From assembly GCA_963698535.1 (NCBI GenBank), contig CAVORD010000001.1, forward strand, positions 1,426,001-1,490,000: a DNA stretch of 64,000 nucleotides, read 5' to 3'. This DNA comes from CAVORD01 sp963698535. Its GTDB lineage: Bacteria; Bacteroidota; Bacteroidia; Bacteroidales; VadinHA17. The notes under the pieces are model-generated. The model made no database searches, was not told the DNA's origin, and saw nothing but the letters and a program-made list of their open reading frames with translations. Shown one piece after another: positions 1 to 7,331 of this stretch; position 1 is the stretch's first letter; every line of letters begins with the position of its first letter. The position numbers and the translations under genes are program-made.

Positions 1-414
1 CCTTTGGAGTTCTCCTCCACTAAGATTTTGTGGCTTTCGGTGTAAAATACTGCTTATATTGAATTCTTCAGCAATAGTCTCAACTCTGGAACGAAGGTCC
101 TTCTTATCAATTCTCAGACTCTTTAAAGGATAGGCAATATTCCCAAATACGGTAAGATGCGGGAATATTGCGAAGTCCTGAAAAACAATGCCTACATTCC
201 TCTCCTGGATCGCTGTACGGGTTATATCCCTGCCATCAAGTATTATGGAGCCGGATTCCGGTCTCCCCATCCCTGCGATCGTTTCAAGTAACTGAGTCTT
301 ACCTGATCCACTTCTGCCAAGAAGCACATAATAATCTCCCTCCGACAATTGTAAGTTAACATCGGTAAGGGCAAAGTTGCCCAGGCGCCTGTTTATCCTG
401 TTAATCTTCAGCAT
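1..414 (-). CDS. wtpC: Tungstate/molybdate ABC transporter ATP-binding protein (partial, runs off left edge)
   Basis: This is the ATPase of the oxyanion importer encoded with the next two genes. The first 138 residues are visible. They contain a Walker A motif GRSGSGKT near residue 33, a Q-loop (FQDF) and the ABC signature LSGGELQR exactly at the window edge; Walker B and the H-loop lie outside. The start is the ATG at 412-414, which overlaps the 3' end of the permease gene by 14 bases, the usual sign of translational coupling. The substrate is assigned from the neighbouring binding protein, because the visible ATPase part does not itself distinguish molybdate, tungstate or sulfate importers. 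Confidence 0.85.
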   Translation of the reverse strand, partial: MLKINRINRRLGNFALTDVNLQLSEGDYYVLLGRSGSGKTQLLETIAGMGRPESGSIILDGRDITRTAIQERNVGIVFQDFAIFPHLTVFGNIAYPLKSLRIDKKDLRSRVETIAEEFNISSILHRKPQNLSGGELQR

Positions 415-1225
415 TAAAACCCGTTTTTGATTCCGATCTCTCGACCGAGATCATCCTGAATAAAATAAAGACAGCCAGAGCTACAAGGATAAAAAGTACA
501 GCAGCGGGTCTTGCATATGCAAGTCCGTAAGAAGTAAATCTCTCATAGATCAATACAGGGGCGATCATAGGATGGTAAGCAATAACTACAACAGCTCCAA
601 ACTCGCTCATTCCCCTGGCGAACATCATTATAAATCCTGAAATGATACTGCGCCAGGCCAATGGAACCGATATTGAGAAGAATACTCTCGCGGGACCTGC
701 TCCCAGATTCATTGCGGTTTTTTCCAGTCTTTCCGGTATCTGTGAGAAACCATCCCGTGCTGAGTTTATCATGAATGGGACACTTACAAATGCCATTGCA
801 AGTGCTATTCCTACAGGGTTACTAACAAGATCGAGTCCAATGGCCGAAGCCATTTTACCTAAAACCCCGTCCCGTGAAACAGTTCCAAGCAGTGCTATTC
901 CCGCTGCGGTATGAGGCAAAACTATAGGTATGTCAACAATACCCTGCACGATTTTCTTACCGGGAAAATCCTTCCTTGCAAGCAACCAGGCCAGTGGTAT
1001 CGATCCGAAAGCAAAAAAGAGCGTACCGAGGAATGATACCTTTAGGGTAAGCCAGATACTATCCTGTACTTCTCTGTCAGATGCGGTTTCCATGAACTTA
1101 TCAGGAGAGGTATGAAGAACCATCCCCAGTAGAGGTGCAATAATAAAAAGGAGGATCAGACCAGACATGAATATCAGTGATAGTCTGAAAAAATCGCTTC
1201 TTGTTTTTATACTGATTAGTGGCAA
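401..1225 (-). CDS. wtpB: Tungstate/molybdate ABC transporter permease
   Basis: An inner-membrane permease of the ModB/WtpB/CysT type, 274 residues with about six hydrophobic segments. The cytoplasmic EAA-like loop that contacts the ATPase is seen around residues 165-190 (pattern ERLEKTAMNLGAGPARVF). It sits 5 bases downstream of the binding-protein gene and overlaps the ATPase gene, so the three form one operon read on the minus strand. The family transports molybdate, tungstate or sulfate; tungstate is favoured because the binding protein resembles WtpA and an AOR gene lies nearby. Confidence 0.85.
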   Translation of the reverse strand: MPLISIKTRSDFFRLSLIFMSGLILLFIIAPLLGMVLHTSPDKFMETASDREVQDSIWLTLKVSFLGTLFFAFGSIPLAWLLARKDFPGKKIVQGIVDIPIVLPHTAAGIALLGTVSRDGVLGKMASAIGLDLVSNPVGIALAMAFVSVPFMINSARDGFSQIPERLEKTAMNLGAGPARVFFSISVPLAWRSIISGFIMMFARGMSEFGAVVVIAYHPMIAPVLIYERFTSYGLAYARPAAVLFILVALAVFILFRMISVERSESKTGFNAED

Positions 1226-1230
1226 TATGC

Positions 1231-2208
1231 TTATTTTATTGGAATGGGAATTTCTTGACCTGATAAGAACTCTGCCAATGAAGAAGGCAACTCCTCCGGA
1301 CCTGATTTAAGAGGAGGAATAATCGGATTCTGACCATCGGATGCAAAAATTTCTCTCCCCGCATCACTCAGTAACAATCGCAAAAATCCCTCAGCATCAG
1401 CCCTATTGACAGCATCCTTAAGTATTGTAGCACCGTAAAGTATATAATCGCCTGTAACAGCAATTTCCTGTCCGGGCTCAGAACCCTTAATATTGACCGA
1501 CACTGAAGAGTAAATATCCCTAAAGCCCGGATCTGACAGGTTTACGCTTTTATTAAGTTCAATGAACTTAAGTCCTTGCTGCACTGCAATAGACTTATAT
1601 TCAAATATATAATCTACATTTTTAGTCTCGATCATAGCTACCAGATCGATCCCCTTTGGTCTTACATAGTTTGCATTTTTCAGGAGCAGCTTATCTGTCA
1701 GTCCCGGTAACCCTTTTTGCTTTTCAGTGAGCATAAATGAAAAAATTGTTCTGTAACCACATGGGTCATCATTCGGATCGGCCCGGGAGTAAATTACATC
1801 ATCTCTCAATAATATCTCCTGCCAGTTATCAGCTGTGATCTCGTTGAGATAAGCTGAATTTTCCTGATAGCACAGCACCATTTCGTTGGTTGCAAAGTGT
1901 ATGTTCCATCCTGCATAATCAGGTATAAGCATATTGTCAATGACAAAATAATCAGCCGAAGCCATTATATCGCACGGCCTTTTCAGTTCTGTTATTTTCC
2001 TGGCCGTAACTACGCTGCCCGCCGATTCAAGGAGAACTTTCACACCCGGGTTTTGCTCTTCATAAATGGTGGCAATTTTTCTAAGAGGGGCTGAAAGGCT
2101 TCCTGCGTGAAATATTATCAGGTTTTTCTCTTTTGAGCCCGATGAATTACAGCCGGAAAGCAGCAGCACTATTGATAATGCCGATATGAAAATATTTAAT
2201 CTCTTCAT
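1231..2208 (-). CDS. wtpA: Tungstate/molybdate-binding lipoprotein, WtpA-like
   Basis: The extracytoplasmic substrate-binding protein of the importer. A lipoprotein signal ends in LLLSGC with the lipidated Cys at residue 20. The mature protein begins with an FHAGSLS motif, followed by ESAGSVVTARKITEL, a DIMASADYFVI segment and NDDPCGYR, all features of the WtpA branch of the ModA superfamily, which binds tungstate or molybdate with six-coordinate geometry. Length (325 aa) fits the family. Only 2 bases separate it from the upstream ModE-like gene. Tungstate rather than molybdate is an inference from the subfamily and from the nearby tungsten enzyme. Confidence 0.88.
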   Translation of the reverse strand: MKRLNIFISALSIVLLLSGCNSSGSKEKNLIIFHAGSLSAPLRKIATIYEEQNPGVKVLLESAGSVVTARKITELKRPCDIMASADYFVIDNMLIPDYAGWNIHFATNEMVLCYQENSAYLNEITADNWQEILLRDDVIYSRADPNDDPCGYRTIFSFMLTEKQKGLPGLTDKLLLKNANYVRPKGIDLVAMIETKNVDYIFEYKSIAVQQGLKFIELNKSVNLSDPGFRDIYSSVSVNIKGSEPGQEIAVTGDYILYGATILKDAVNRADAEGFLRLLLSDAGREIFASDGQNPIIPPLKSGPEELPSSLAEFLSGQEIPIPIK

Positions 2209-2210
2209 TA

Positions 2211-2597
2211 TTATTCCTTTATATCGTTAATCCTTCTGAAGAAGACCCTTGCTATACTATGGATTGCTGAGTCGAGCTCTCCGTTTAACTGGTTGTAAGC
2301 CTCAAGGAGCTTTTCACCTTCATTGGTAAGTGTTGTCTGGCCACCATGTGCCCCACCTCTTCTCTTATCGACAAGTTTCAGCCCCAAATGATACTCCATC
2401 TGTCGGATAATATCCCAGGACTTCCTGTAACTGAAACCCATCGCTTTTGATGCACCGGTAATTGAAGACAATTTTGACAGCTCTTTCAGGAGTTCAAAAC
2501 CCTGAGCCTCAATAATTGGGTCACCATCCATAGTCTCAAGCCATACATGGTACTTAAGAAAAATGTCTCTGTATTTTGATCCTTCAGGTCCGGCCAT
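2211..2597 (-). CDS. ModE-like winged-helix transcriptional regulator
   Basis: A 128-residue protein made of a LysR/ModE-type winged helix: the recognition segment is ITGASKAMGFSYRKSWDII and the wing carries GAHGGQTTLTNEG. It lacks the C-terminal molbindin (TOBE) domains of full ModE, so it could sense the metal indirectly or through a partner. It is the first gene of the operon with the tungstate importer (2-base gap), which suggests that it regulates uptake of, or enzymes using, tungstate or molybdate. The short form is common among bacterial ModE_N proteins. Ligand and targets are inferred. Confidence 0.8.
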   Translation of the reverse strand: MAGPEGSKYRDIFLKYHVWLETMDGDPIIEAQGFELLKELSKLSSITGASKAMGFSYRKSWDIIRQMEYHLGLKLVDKRRGGAHGGQTTLTNEGEKLLEAYNQLNGELDSAIHSIARVFFRRINDIKE

Positions 2598-2604
2598 GTA
2601 ATAG

Positions 2605-2733
2605 TTGTTGCAGGTTACAGGTTACAGGTTGCAGGTTTGCCCGCGCGGTAGTCTGGCTCCTTCGCTAAAAAAGCCCACCGGGCTTTTTTTTCACGCTCGG
2701 CCCGGTTACAGGTCACCGGTTCCGGTCACCGGT
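2605..2733. repeat. Short CAGGTTACAGG-type tandem repeats flanking a terminator
   Basis: The intergenic stretch has three near-identical decamers of the type GGTTACAGGT/GGTTGCAGGT at about 2613-2637, then another ggttacaggt at 2704-2713. A decamer GGTCACCGGT occurs twice, at 2711-2720 and 2724-2733; the second copy runs into the 3' end of ppnP. The base composition is unlike the neighbouring genes. Such degenerate CAGGTT repeats look like a dispersed intergenic element, but only this copy is visible here. Confidence 0.6.
2667..2691. terminator. Bidirectional intrinsic terminator
   Basis: A perfect 10-base stem AAAAAAGCCC / GGGCTTTTTT with a 3-base loop ACC, followed by T residues on both strands. 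It lies downstream of ppnP on the minus strand and upstream of the ModE-like gene, so it should separate ppnP transcription from the importer operon. Confidence 0.8.
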
Positions 2734-3007
2734 AAACACACTTATAAGCCGACTGCTCCTTTACCTTTACTCCAAACTTTGAGTTAGCCGGCACAATAAA
2801 TGTTTCAAATGGCAGGTACTCTTCCCATTCGGTCTTACCGGGAAGAAGAACTGTGAGAGAGCCGGAAGTAACAGTCATATACTCAATTTTTGAGGTGCCG
2901 AATTCATATTCACCCGGCGCCATAACCCCTGCTGTAACAGGTCCTTCGTTATTTTCAAAAGCCAGGGATTTAACTTTTCCGTCGAAGTACTCATTTACTT
3001 TAAACAT
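2726..3007 (-). CDS. ppnP: Pyrimidine/purine nucleoside phosphorylase
   Basis: A small cupin enzyme of the PpnP (YaiE, DUF1255) family, 93 residues, the normal length. It starts with the family pattern MFKVNEYFDGKVKSL and ends with SAYKCVYR; the central segments GVMAPGEYEFGT and TVTSGSLTVLLPG form the cupin barrel. The family splits nucleosides with phosphate into base and ribose-1-phosphate in the cytoplasm. It stands alone between the tungstate operon and the exported oxidoreductase-like gene, with a strong terminator after its stop. No link to tungsten metabolism is evident. Confidence 0.92.
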   Translation of the reverse strand: MFKVNEYFDGKVKSLAFENNEGPVTAGVMAPGEYEFGTSKIEYMTVTSGSLTVLLPGKTEWEEYLPFETFIVPANSKFGVKVKEQSAYKCVYR

Positions 3008-3076
3008 AACTTATAGATTGAAGATTTAAGATTAAAACAAAGAACTCTGTAGGTTACTTAATAATCGGAAGCAAAT

Positions 3077-4204
3077 TTACTTTTTTTGCATATCGGAAAG
3101 AACAGATTCTCTCATTTTTTCAATATTAATTATATAACCTATACCCGGGCCTTTAAGCTGCCGGTCGGCAAAAAAGTCGCCCGTAGGGAAAACCGTAAAC
3201 CTGGCGTCCTGGTCCGGGCCCTTATCTATCAGAAGCAGAGTCTCCAGTCCGTCCCTATTCATAAACTCCGACAAGGAATAAACGACTCTGTATCCGTCGC
3301 TTGCTCCTAAACAAATTAGTCCGCTGCGCAGATCAGAGGGAAGAATATCGCAACTCTTTTTAAGGACACTTCCGAAGGAGTACCCTGAAAAGTCGGATAT
3401 TCGCCTTAAACCCATATGAAGACCGAAAAAGGCAGTAGTAAAGGTATAGGATGCCTCATCTGTACCGATCTTATCAATTACAATGGTCCTTTCGCCACTC
3501 TTAATATTTATCTGTGGGGCAATAATCTCCGAGCCTTTAGCTCCCGGGAAGCTGGCAGGGAACGAGACCACCCTTATAGATACGGGATCCTCAATATTAC
3601 GCACAGAAAGGAGATCGTTTCCTGCAACAATTTTGATTCGGGAGGGTATATCCCACCTGTCGTCAGATGATGTAGGGAATATTGGTGCCACCTCAGTTGC
3701 CAATATAATATTCTTACCGTCGCGAGAGAAGAACAGTTCGCCCCAGCTGAAAACAGCCATCTCTCCCTTATTATTCTCCACAACTACATAGAGGTCGAGA
3801 TTTAATCCAAACTCGTCCTTATTCTTCTTATCCACAACAAGATCGGACACCAGATCAGCCAGTGGAAATCCGGTATATCTGAATGCCCCGGAAAACTGCT
3901 TCTCTTCACTACCCGATACGAATACTATCTCTTTTACAACCACACTTCTTGCTAACAGGCCTTTGGTTGATGCTTTTCCCGGATTCAATACCTCGCCTGA
4001 CAGTTCGGGCATAACTCCCTTAAGTCTTATAGCAGGAAAGTTATCGAAATTGTCATTGTTGTATCTTGCTCTTACAACCGGATCCTGCTTGTATTGCTTC
4101 ATTTGCCCTGGCTTCAGGGTAGCACCGCTTACAGCATCAGGAGCCTGTCCGTTCAACCCTGCTGCTATCAGGATCAAAATAAATGACTGGACTGCTTTGT
4201 TCAT
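3077..4204 (-). CDS. Exported protein with two sulfite-oxidase-like (molybdopterin-binding fold) repeats
   Basis: A 375-residue protein with an N-terminal signal segment (hydrophobic residues 5-20). Residues about 60-212 follow the layout of the oxidoreductase molybdopterin-binding domain: SGEVLNPG, then a beta region, YTGFPLADLV, a VVENNKGEMAVFSWGEL strand pair and later WDIPSRIKIV. Residues 230-355 repeat it in weaker form (YSFGSVLKKS, SDGYRVVYSLSEF). The catalytic Cys that ligates Mo in true sulfite oxidases is not evident, so binding of a pterin cofactor is doubtful. It lies between tungstate uptake and AOR genes on the same strand, which suggests a role around Mo/W metabolism, but function is not known. 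Confidence 0.55.
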   Translation of the reverse strand: MNKAVQSFILILIAAGLNGQAPDAVSGATLKPGQMKQYKQDPVVRARYNNDNFDNFPAIRLKGVMPELSGEVLNPGKASTKGLLARSVVVKEIVFVSGSEEKQFSGAFRYTGFPLADLVSDLVVDKKNKDEFGLNLDLYVVVENNKGEMAVFSWGELFFSRDGKNIILATEVAPIFPTSSDDRWDIPSRIKIVAGNDLLSVRNIEDPVSIRVVSFPASFPGAKGSEIIAPQINIKSGERTIVIDKIGTDEASYTFTTAFFGLHMGLRRISDFSGYSFGSVLKKSCDILPSDLRSGLICLGASDGYRVVYSLSEFMNRDGLETLLLIDKGPDQDARFTVFPTGDFFADRQLKGPGIGYIINIEKMRESVLSDMQKK

Positions 4205-4282
4205 GGAAAGAGATATTATTTATTATTCGGGCGATATTACATTTTTTTCATATCGCATCCAAAGAATAATATCATAAAACAT

Positions 4283-4312
4283 GAAAAAAAAGGGTGGATA
4301 AAATATCCACCC
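4283..4312 (-). terminator. Intrinsic terminator after the AOR gene
   Basis: On the minus strand a 9-base perfect stem GGGTGGATA / TATCCACCC with a 3-base loop is followed by a run of seven to eight T. It lies 25 bases past the stop of the AOR C-terminal segment and fits termination of the aor transcript. Confidence 0.85.
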
Positions 4313-4337
4313 AACCTTACGATATAACTTTGTTCTA

Positions 4338-4796
4338 TTACTGCAAAGGTGTAATTACCTCCAGTACTTCGGGGAAATCCATACCTATTTTCTTAACAAA
4401 ATCTAATTTGGGTACACCATTGCTGTTCCATCCTCTTCTCTTATAAACTGCATCGATAAGCGATTCGAACTGCTTTTCGCGGTGCTCCCTGGTAATTTTG
4501 ATCTTCTCTTCAGTTGTTTTTCCTTTTGGATCGACTCCAATTATCTCCTTCATCTGGGTATCATATCTTTCAGCCCTTGATTCATACTCTTCAACAGTAA
4601 CGGGACCACATGCCCTGTAAGGCTGACGGTCGTGCACCCTTAGTCCGTAACCCCTGCGGATATTGAATATCCGCTGAAAGTTATATACACGTTCTGAGTC
4701 CTCAATGAGTCTGAACTTATCAAAATCGCGACCGGTGACCGACTTATATATTGTAACATAATTATCAACATGCTCAGGTACCTTTGGCCGGCTCAT
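4338..4796 (-). CDS. aor: Aldehyde ferredoxin oxidoreductase, C-terminal segment (split by a frame break)
   Basis: This reading frame encodes the last ~150 residues of AOR: RPKVPEHVDNY, then TVEEYESRAERYD, a long helix-rich part and RRGWNSNGVPK near the end, all in the order expected directly after the WND segment of the larger piece. The first in-frame ATG in the overlap is at 4794-4796; a longer upstream extension would be antiparallel to no known family and is only the shifted frame of the larger piece. Removing one base from the TTT at 4783-4785 (AAA on the coding strand) joins both parts as EPAKVPEHV without gap. It could instead be a translationally coupled second polypeptide, but I think one gene was broken by a single-base insertion. 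Confidence 0.75.
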   Translation of the reverse strand: MSRPKVPEHVDNYVTIYKSVTGRDFDKFRLIEDSERVYNFQRIFNIRRGYGLRVHDRQPYRACGPVTVEEYESRAERYDTQMKEIIGVDPKGKTTEEKIKITREHREKQFESLIDAVYKRRGWNSNGVPKLDFVKKIGMDFPEVLEVITPLQ

Positions 4797-6492
4797 CTGT
4801 CTCCCCGTTATTTTCCGGTTCAACATCATTCCATGGCAGTTTACACAATCCAACCAGTCCGAACCAGGTCCTGAACATTGGGAAATAGTGCAGTGCTTCG
4901 GCCTTTTTCTCGAATGTAGGGATCTGGTTGTTAACCATGTCCATAAAAATGAGCCATGCTTCATCGTGCTGCGGTCCTTTATTTGTCAGGGCAAAACCAC
5001 CCTGCTGTGCCAGAGACTCTTTTGACATATACTCTGAGTATTCAAGTCCCTTGTTTTCCATACCGATGTCGTTAAGGAAAGCCTCATCGCCCCATCCTTT
5101 TTCGACAAAATACTTCTTCATTCTCCTGATACCCATACCGGCGATCTTCCCAAATCCCTCGCCACGTGAAAGTTGATGGAGCAGTTCAAGAGCCGCCTCC
5201 TTATTTCCGAAGGTAAGCTTCAGTCCGCCAGTTCTTTCCTCATTAAGGATACCATTCTCAAAGCACTCCATCATGAATGCCATTGATGTACCCCATGTTA
5301 TCGTGCAGATACCATAAGTATCGCAATAGAAGTTAGTTTCAATTATATACTGAGGATCGAAAATTCCGCAGTTAGATCCCAATCCGGCTGCATTCTCATA
5401 TTCCGGTCCATCTACAATCGCTACAGCACCCTTATAAGGTCCGGTCTTGACAATGAAATCATCAACCCCTTTTGTGCATGACATATTACATCCGATCCAG
5501 CAACCATCAGGAACATTTTGTGTGAAATGTTTCTTCCAGACTGATGAATCGATTTTAGCCGCATCGGGATGACTACCGAACTTATAGTTATTGACAGGCA
5601 GAAGGTCATGATCATCCATGATCTCCATAAGGTGTGCGGTACCTGTTTGTCTCATCTGGCACTGCTTATCGTCCAGCTCCTTCATCTCTCTGTTGAACCG
5701 CTTGCCTCTTTCCATAATAGCGGAAAGATCGACGACATTATTAAGATTACCTTTTACACCTGGTATCTTACATACCAGTGCTTTAATTTTTTTATCACGG
5801 AATACTGTGCCTATACCTCCACGACCAGCCTGCTTCAGGCGGACCTTTTTCCTTTTAGGGTCATAAAAGCTGAAGTTAAGCATTCCGATGAGTGAATTTT
5901 CGGCAGCAGTACCGCTGGATACAACTCCAATATTTTTCTTTTCGCCCTCTGTTTCAGCGAACATCTCAGTAAGCTGTTCTGTCAGAAGATGACTATCGGT
6001 TGCTTCCGCCGGAGCTTCAAATATCTCAACCTTATGGTTTACACCATCGATAAAAATTATAACATCCTTTTCTGCTTTACCCTGCAGTTCAATTGCATCA
6101 AAACCGGAAAACTTCAGGAAGGGTCCGAAAAATCCTCCAACATTGCTATCGATTACAGAGTCGGTCTGAGGTGAGATGGTAACAACAAGCGATTTGCCTG
6201 AACCGCTGTACTGGGTTATTCCTCCGATAGGGCCGCTGGAAATAACAATTTCATTTTCAGGATCATTCCATGCCGTGCGAGGTTTCGTTGCATTCCAAAG
6301 CAGTCTGAGTCCATATCCTTTACCGCCGATAAATTTCTCCTTTACAACTGCCGGGACGTCTTTCTCCTTGATTTCATTGGTCCCTACATTTATGTAAAGG
6401 GTCTTATCGGTATACCCCATCTCAAGTGGTTTCCAGTTGTAGTCCCATTTCTTCAGCATCTTGTGCTTCGCCTTTAATGCATTGATATCCAT
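4774..6492 (-). CDS. aor: Tungsten-containing aldehyde ferredoxin oxidoreductase, main segment (frame break near 3' end)
   Basis: Oxidises aldehydes to acids with ferredoxin, using a bis-pterin tungsten cofactor and one [4Fe-4S] cluster, in the cytoplasm. The N-terminal AOR domain shows EKFIGGKGYGLRLLW and the pterin-binding SGPIGG and GRGGIGTVFRDK segments. Cluster ligands are seen as C-x3-C-x3-C at residues 331-339 and a fourth Cys at 550 in GLCKLPWND. The frame ends 22 residues later, well short of the family's usual C-terminus, which continues in the next frame. It has its own minus-strand promoter element and is divergent from the thiF-like gene. Substrate range cannot be read from sequence. 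Confidence 0.9.
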   Translation of the reverse strand: MDINALKAKHKMLKKWDYNWKPLEMGYTDKTLYINVGTNEIKEKDVPAVVKEKFIGGKGYGLRLLWNATKPRTAWNDPENEIVISSGPIGGITQYSGSGKSLVVTISPQTDSVIDSNVGGFFGPFLKFSGFDAIELQGKAEKDVIIFIDGVNHKVEIFEAPAEATDSHLLTEQLTEMFAETEGEKKNIGVVSSGTAAENSLIGMLNFSFYDPKRKKVRLKQAGRGGIGTVFRDKKIKALVCKIPGVKGNLNNVVDLSAIMERGKRFNREMKELDDKQCQMRQTGTAHLMEIMDDHDLLPVNNYKFGSHPDAAKIDSSVWKKHFTQNVPDGCWIGCNMSCTKGVDDFIVKTGPYKGAVAIVDGPEYENAAGLGSNCGIFDPQYIIETNFYCDTYGICTITWGTSMAFMMECFENGILNEERTGGLKLTFGNKEAALELLHQLSRGEGFGKIAGMGIRRMKKYFVEKGWGDEAFLNDIGMENKGLEYSEYMSKESLAQQGGFALTNKGPQHDEAWLIFMDMVNNQIPTFEKKAEALHYFPMFRTWFGLVGLCKLPWNDVEPENNGETDEPAKGT

Positions 6493-6530
6493 ATTCTTAT
6501 ATACTTATTATTGTAATATTCCTGAATTGT

Positions 6531-6538
6531 CAAATATA
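6531..6538 (-). promoter_or_regulatory. Promoter -7 element for aor
   Basis: On the minus strand the octamer TATATTTG matches the Bacteroidota -7 consensus TAnnTTTG. It lies about 40 bases upstream of the aor ATG, giving a leader of about 30 bases. I do not see a convincing -33 TTTG at the usual distance. Confidence 0.55.
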
Positions 6539-6594
6539 GCGTCTAAAATTAACCTATATAATGACAATAATCAATATGCTTCCAAATGCATATC

Positions 6595-6629
6595 GCTAAA
6601 AATTAGCTATTTATCGGGTAATCATTACC
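6595..6629. promoter_or_regulatory. Two adjacent inverted repeats in the aor-thiF intergenic region
   Basis: A 13-base dyad GCTAA-AAA-TTAGC at 6595-6607 and a second GGTAAT-C-ATTACC at 6617-6629. Their centres are 22 bases apart, about two helical turns, between the divergent promoter elements of aor and the thiF-like gene. This is the layout expected of a tandem operator, possibly for a metal-responsive regulator, but no binding site of this sequence is known to me. Confidence 0.4.
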
Positions 6630-6669
6630 ATGCCTCATATTATCAATTAATTGTATGATGGTTTTATAA

Positions 6670-6677
6670 TATCTTTG
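6670..6677 (+). promoter_or_regulatory. Promoter -7 element for thiF-like/thiS-like pair
   Basis: TATCTTTG matches TAnnTTTG. A TTG at 6651-6653 lies 16 bases upstream as a possible -33 part, slightly closer than usual. The thiF-like start codon is about 60 bases downstream. Confidence 0.5.
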
Positions 6678-6739
6678 CATGTAACCGATTGGTCAAAATC
6701 CGTATTGGGGACTTTTAGAATAACTGAACAAGAGATCAG

Positions 6740-7330
6740 ATGAAATTTGAAGAAGTAAGAAATCATCTTTCCCGTTTTACAGTAGGCATCGCAGGTGCCG
6801 GAGGACTTGGTTCAAATTGCGCTTCATCCCTGGTAAGGATCGGCGTAGGTCGCCTGATAATTGCTGATTTCGATATTGTTACTGAGTCGAATCTTAACAG
6901 GCAGTTCTTTTTTCACGACCAGATAGGAATGCCAAAGGTTGATGCTTTGAAAATAAATCTGCTCCGGATATCTCCCAATCATAACATTTCAGCAATACTT
7001 ACCAGGTTACATCCAGGCAATATTTCTGAAGTATTCGGACAGTGCGATATTATAGTAGAGGCTTTTGACGATGCCGGAATGAAGGTGATGCTCGCTGAGG
7101 AGGTATTATCTGCTCTGCCCGGAGTTCCGCTGGTAATGGCATCGGGACTGGCCGGCTGGGGGAAAAACGAGTTGCTTGCATCTAAGCAGGCTGGAGAGAA
7201 CCTATGGATATGCGGTGACGGTATTTCTGAGGTATCGGAAGAGAGAGTGCCCCTTGCACCGAGGGTAGGCATAGTATCGAACATGCAGGCCAATATCGTA
7301 ACAGAAATATTAATGAATAAAATTAAGTGA
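6740..7330 (+). CDS. thiF: ThiF/MoeB-family sulfur-carrier adenylyltransferase (short ThiF family 2 form)
   Basis: An E1-like enzyme that adenylates the C-terminal glycine of a ThiS/MoaD-type sulfur carrier. The 196 residues contain the nucleotide-binding GAGGLGSN at 19-26, the conserved ADFDIVTESNLNRQ segment and a later EAFDDAGMK segment typical of the family. It lacks the zinc-binding CxxC pairs and the rhodanese domain of MoeB. The carrier gene follows after one base. Its position divergent from aor suggests it supplies sulfur for the tungsten pterin cofactor; thiamine synthesis is the alternative, since no other thi genes are nearby to decide. Confidence 0.85.
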   Translation: MKFEEVRNHLSRFTVGIAGAGGLGSNCASSLVRIGVGRLIIADFDIVTESNLNRQFFFHDQIGMPKVDALKINLLRISPNHNISAILTRLHPGNISEVFGQCDIIVEAFDDAGMKVMLAEEVLSALPGVPLVMASGLAGWGKNELLASKQAGENLWICGDGISEVSEERVPLAPRVGIVSNMQANIVTEILMNKIK

Positions 7331-7331
7331 G

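Noticed and set aside
168..359. Plus-strand 63-residue frame opposite the ATPase gene
   Set aside because: It lies antisense to the Walker A region of a clear ABC ATPase and has no similarity to a known small protein.
4797..4964. Upstream extension of the AOR C-terminal frame
   Set aside because: It only reads the main AOR segment in the wrong frame; its residues resemble no AOR part and the real junction lies at about 4783.
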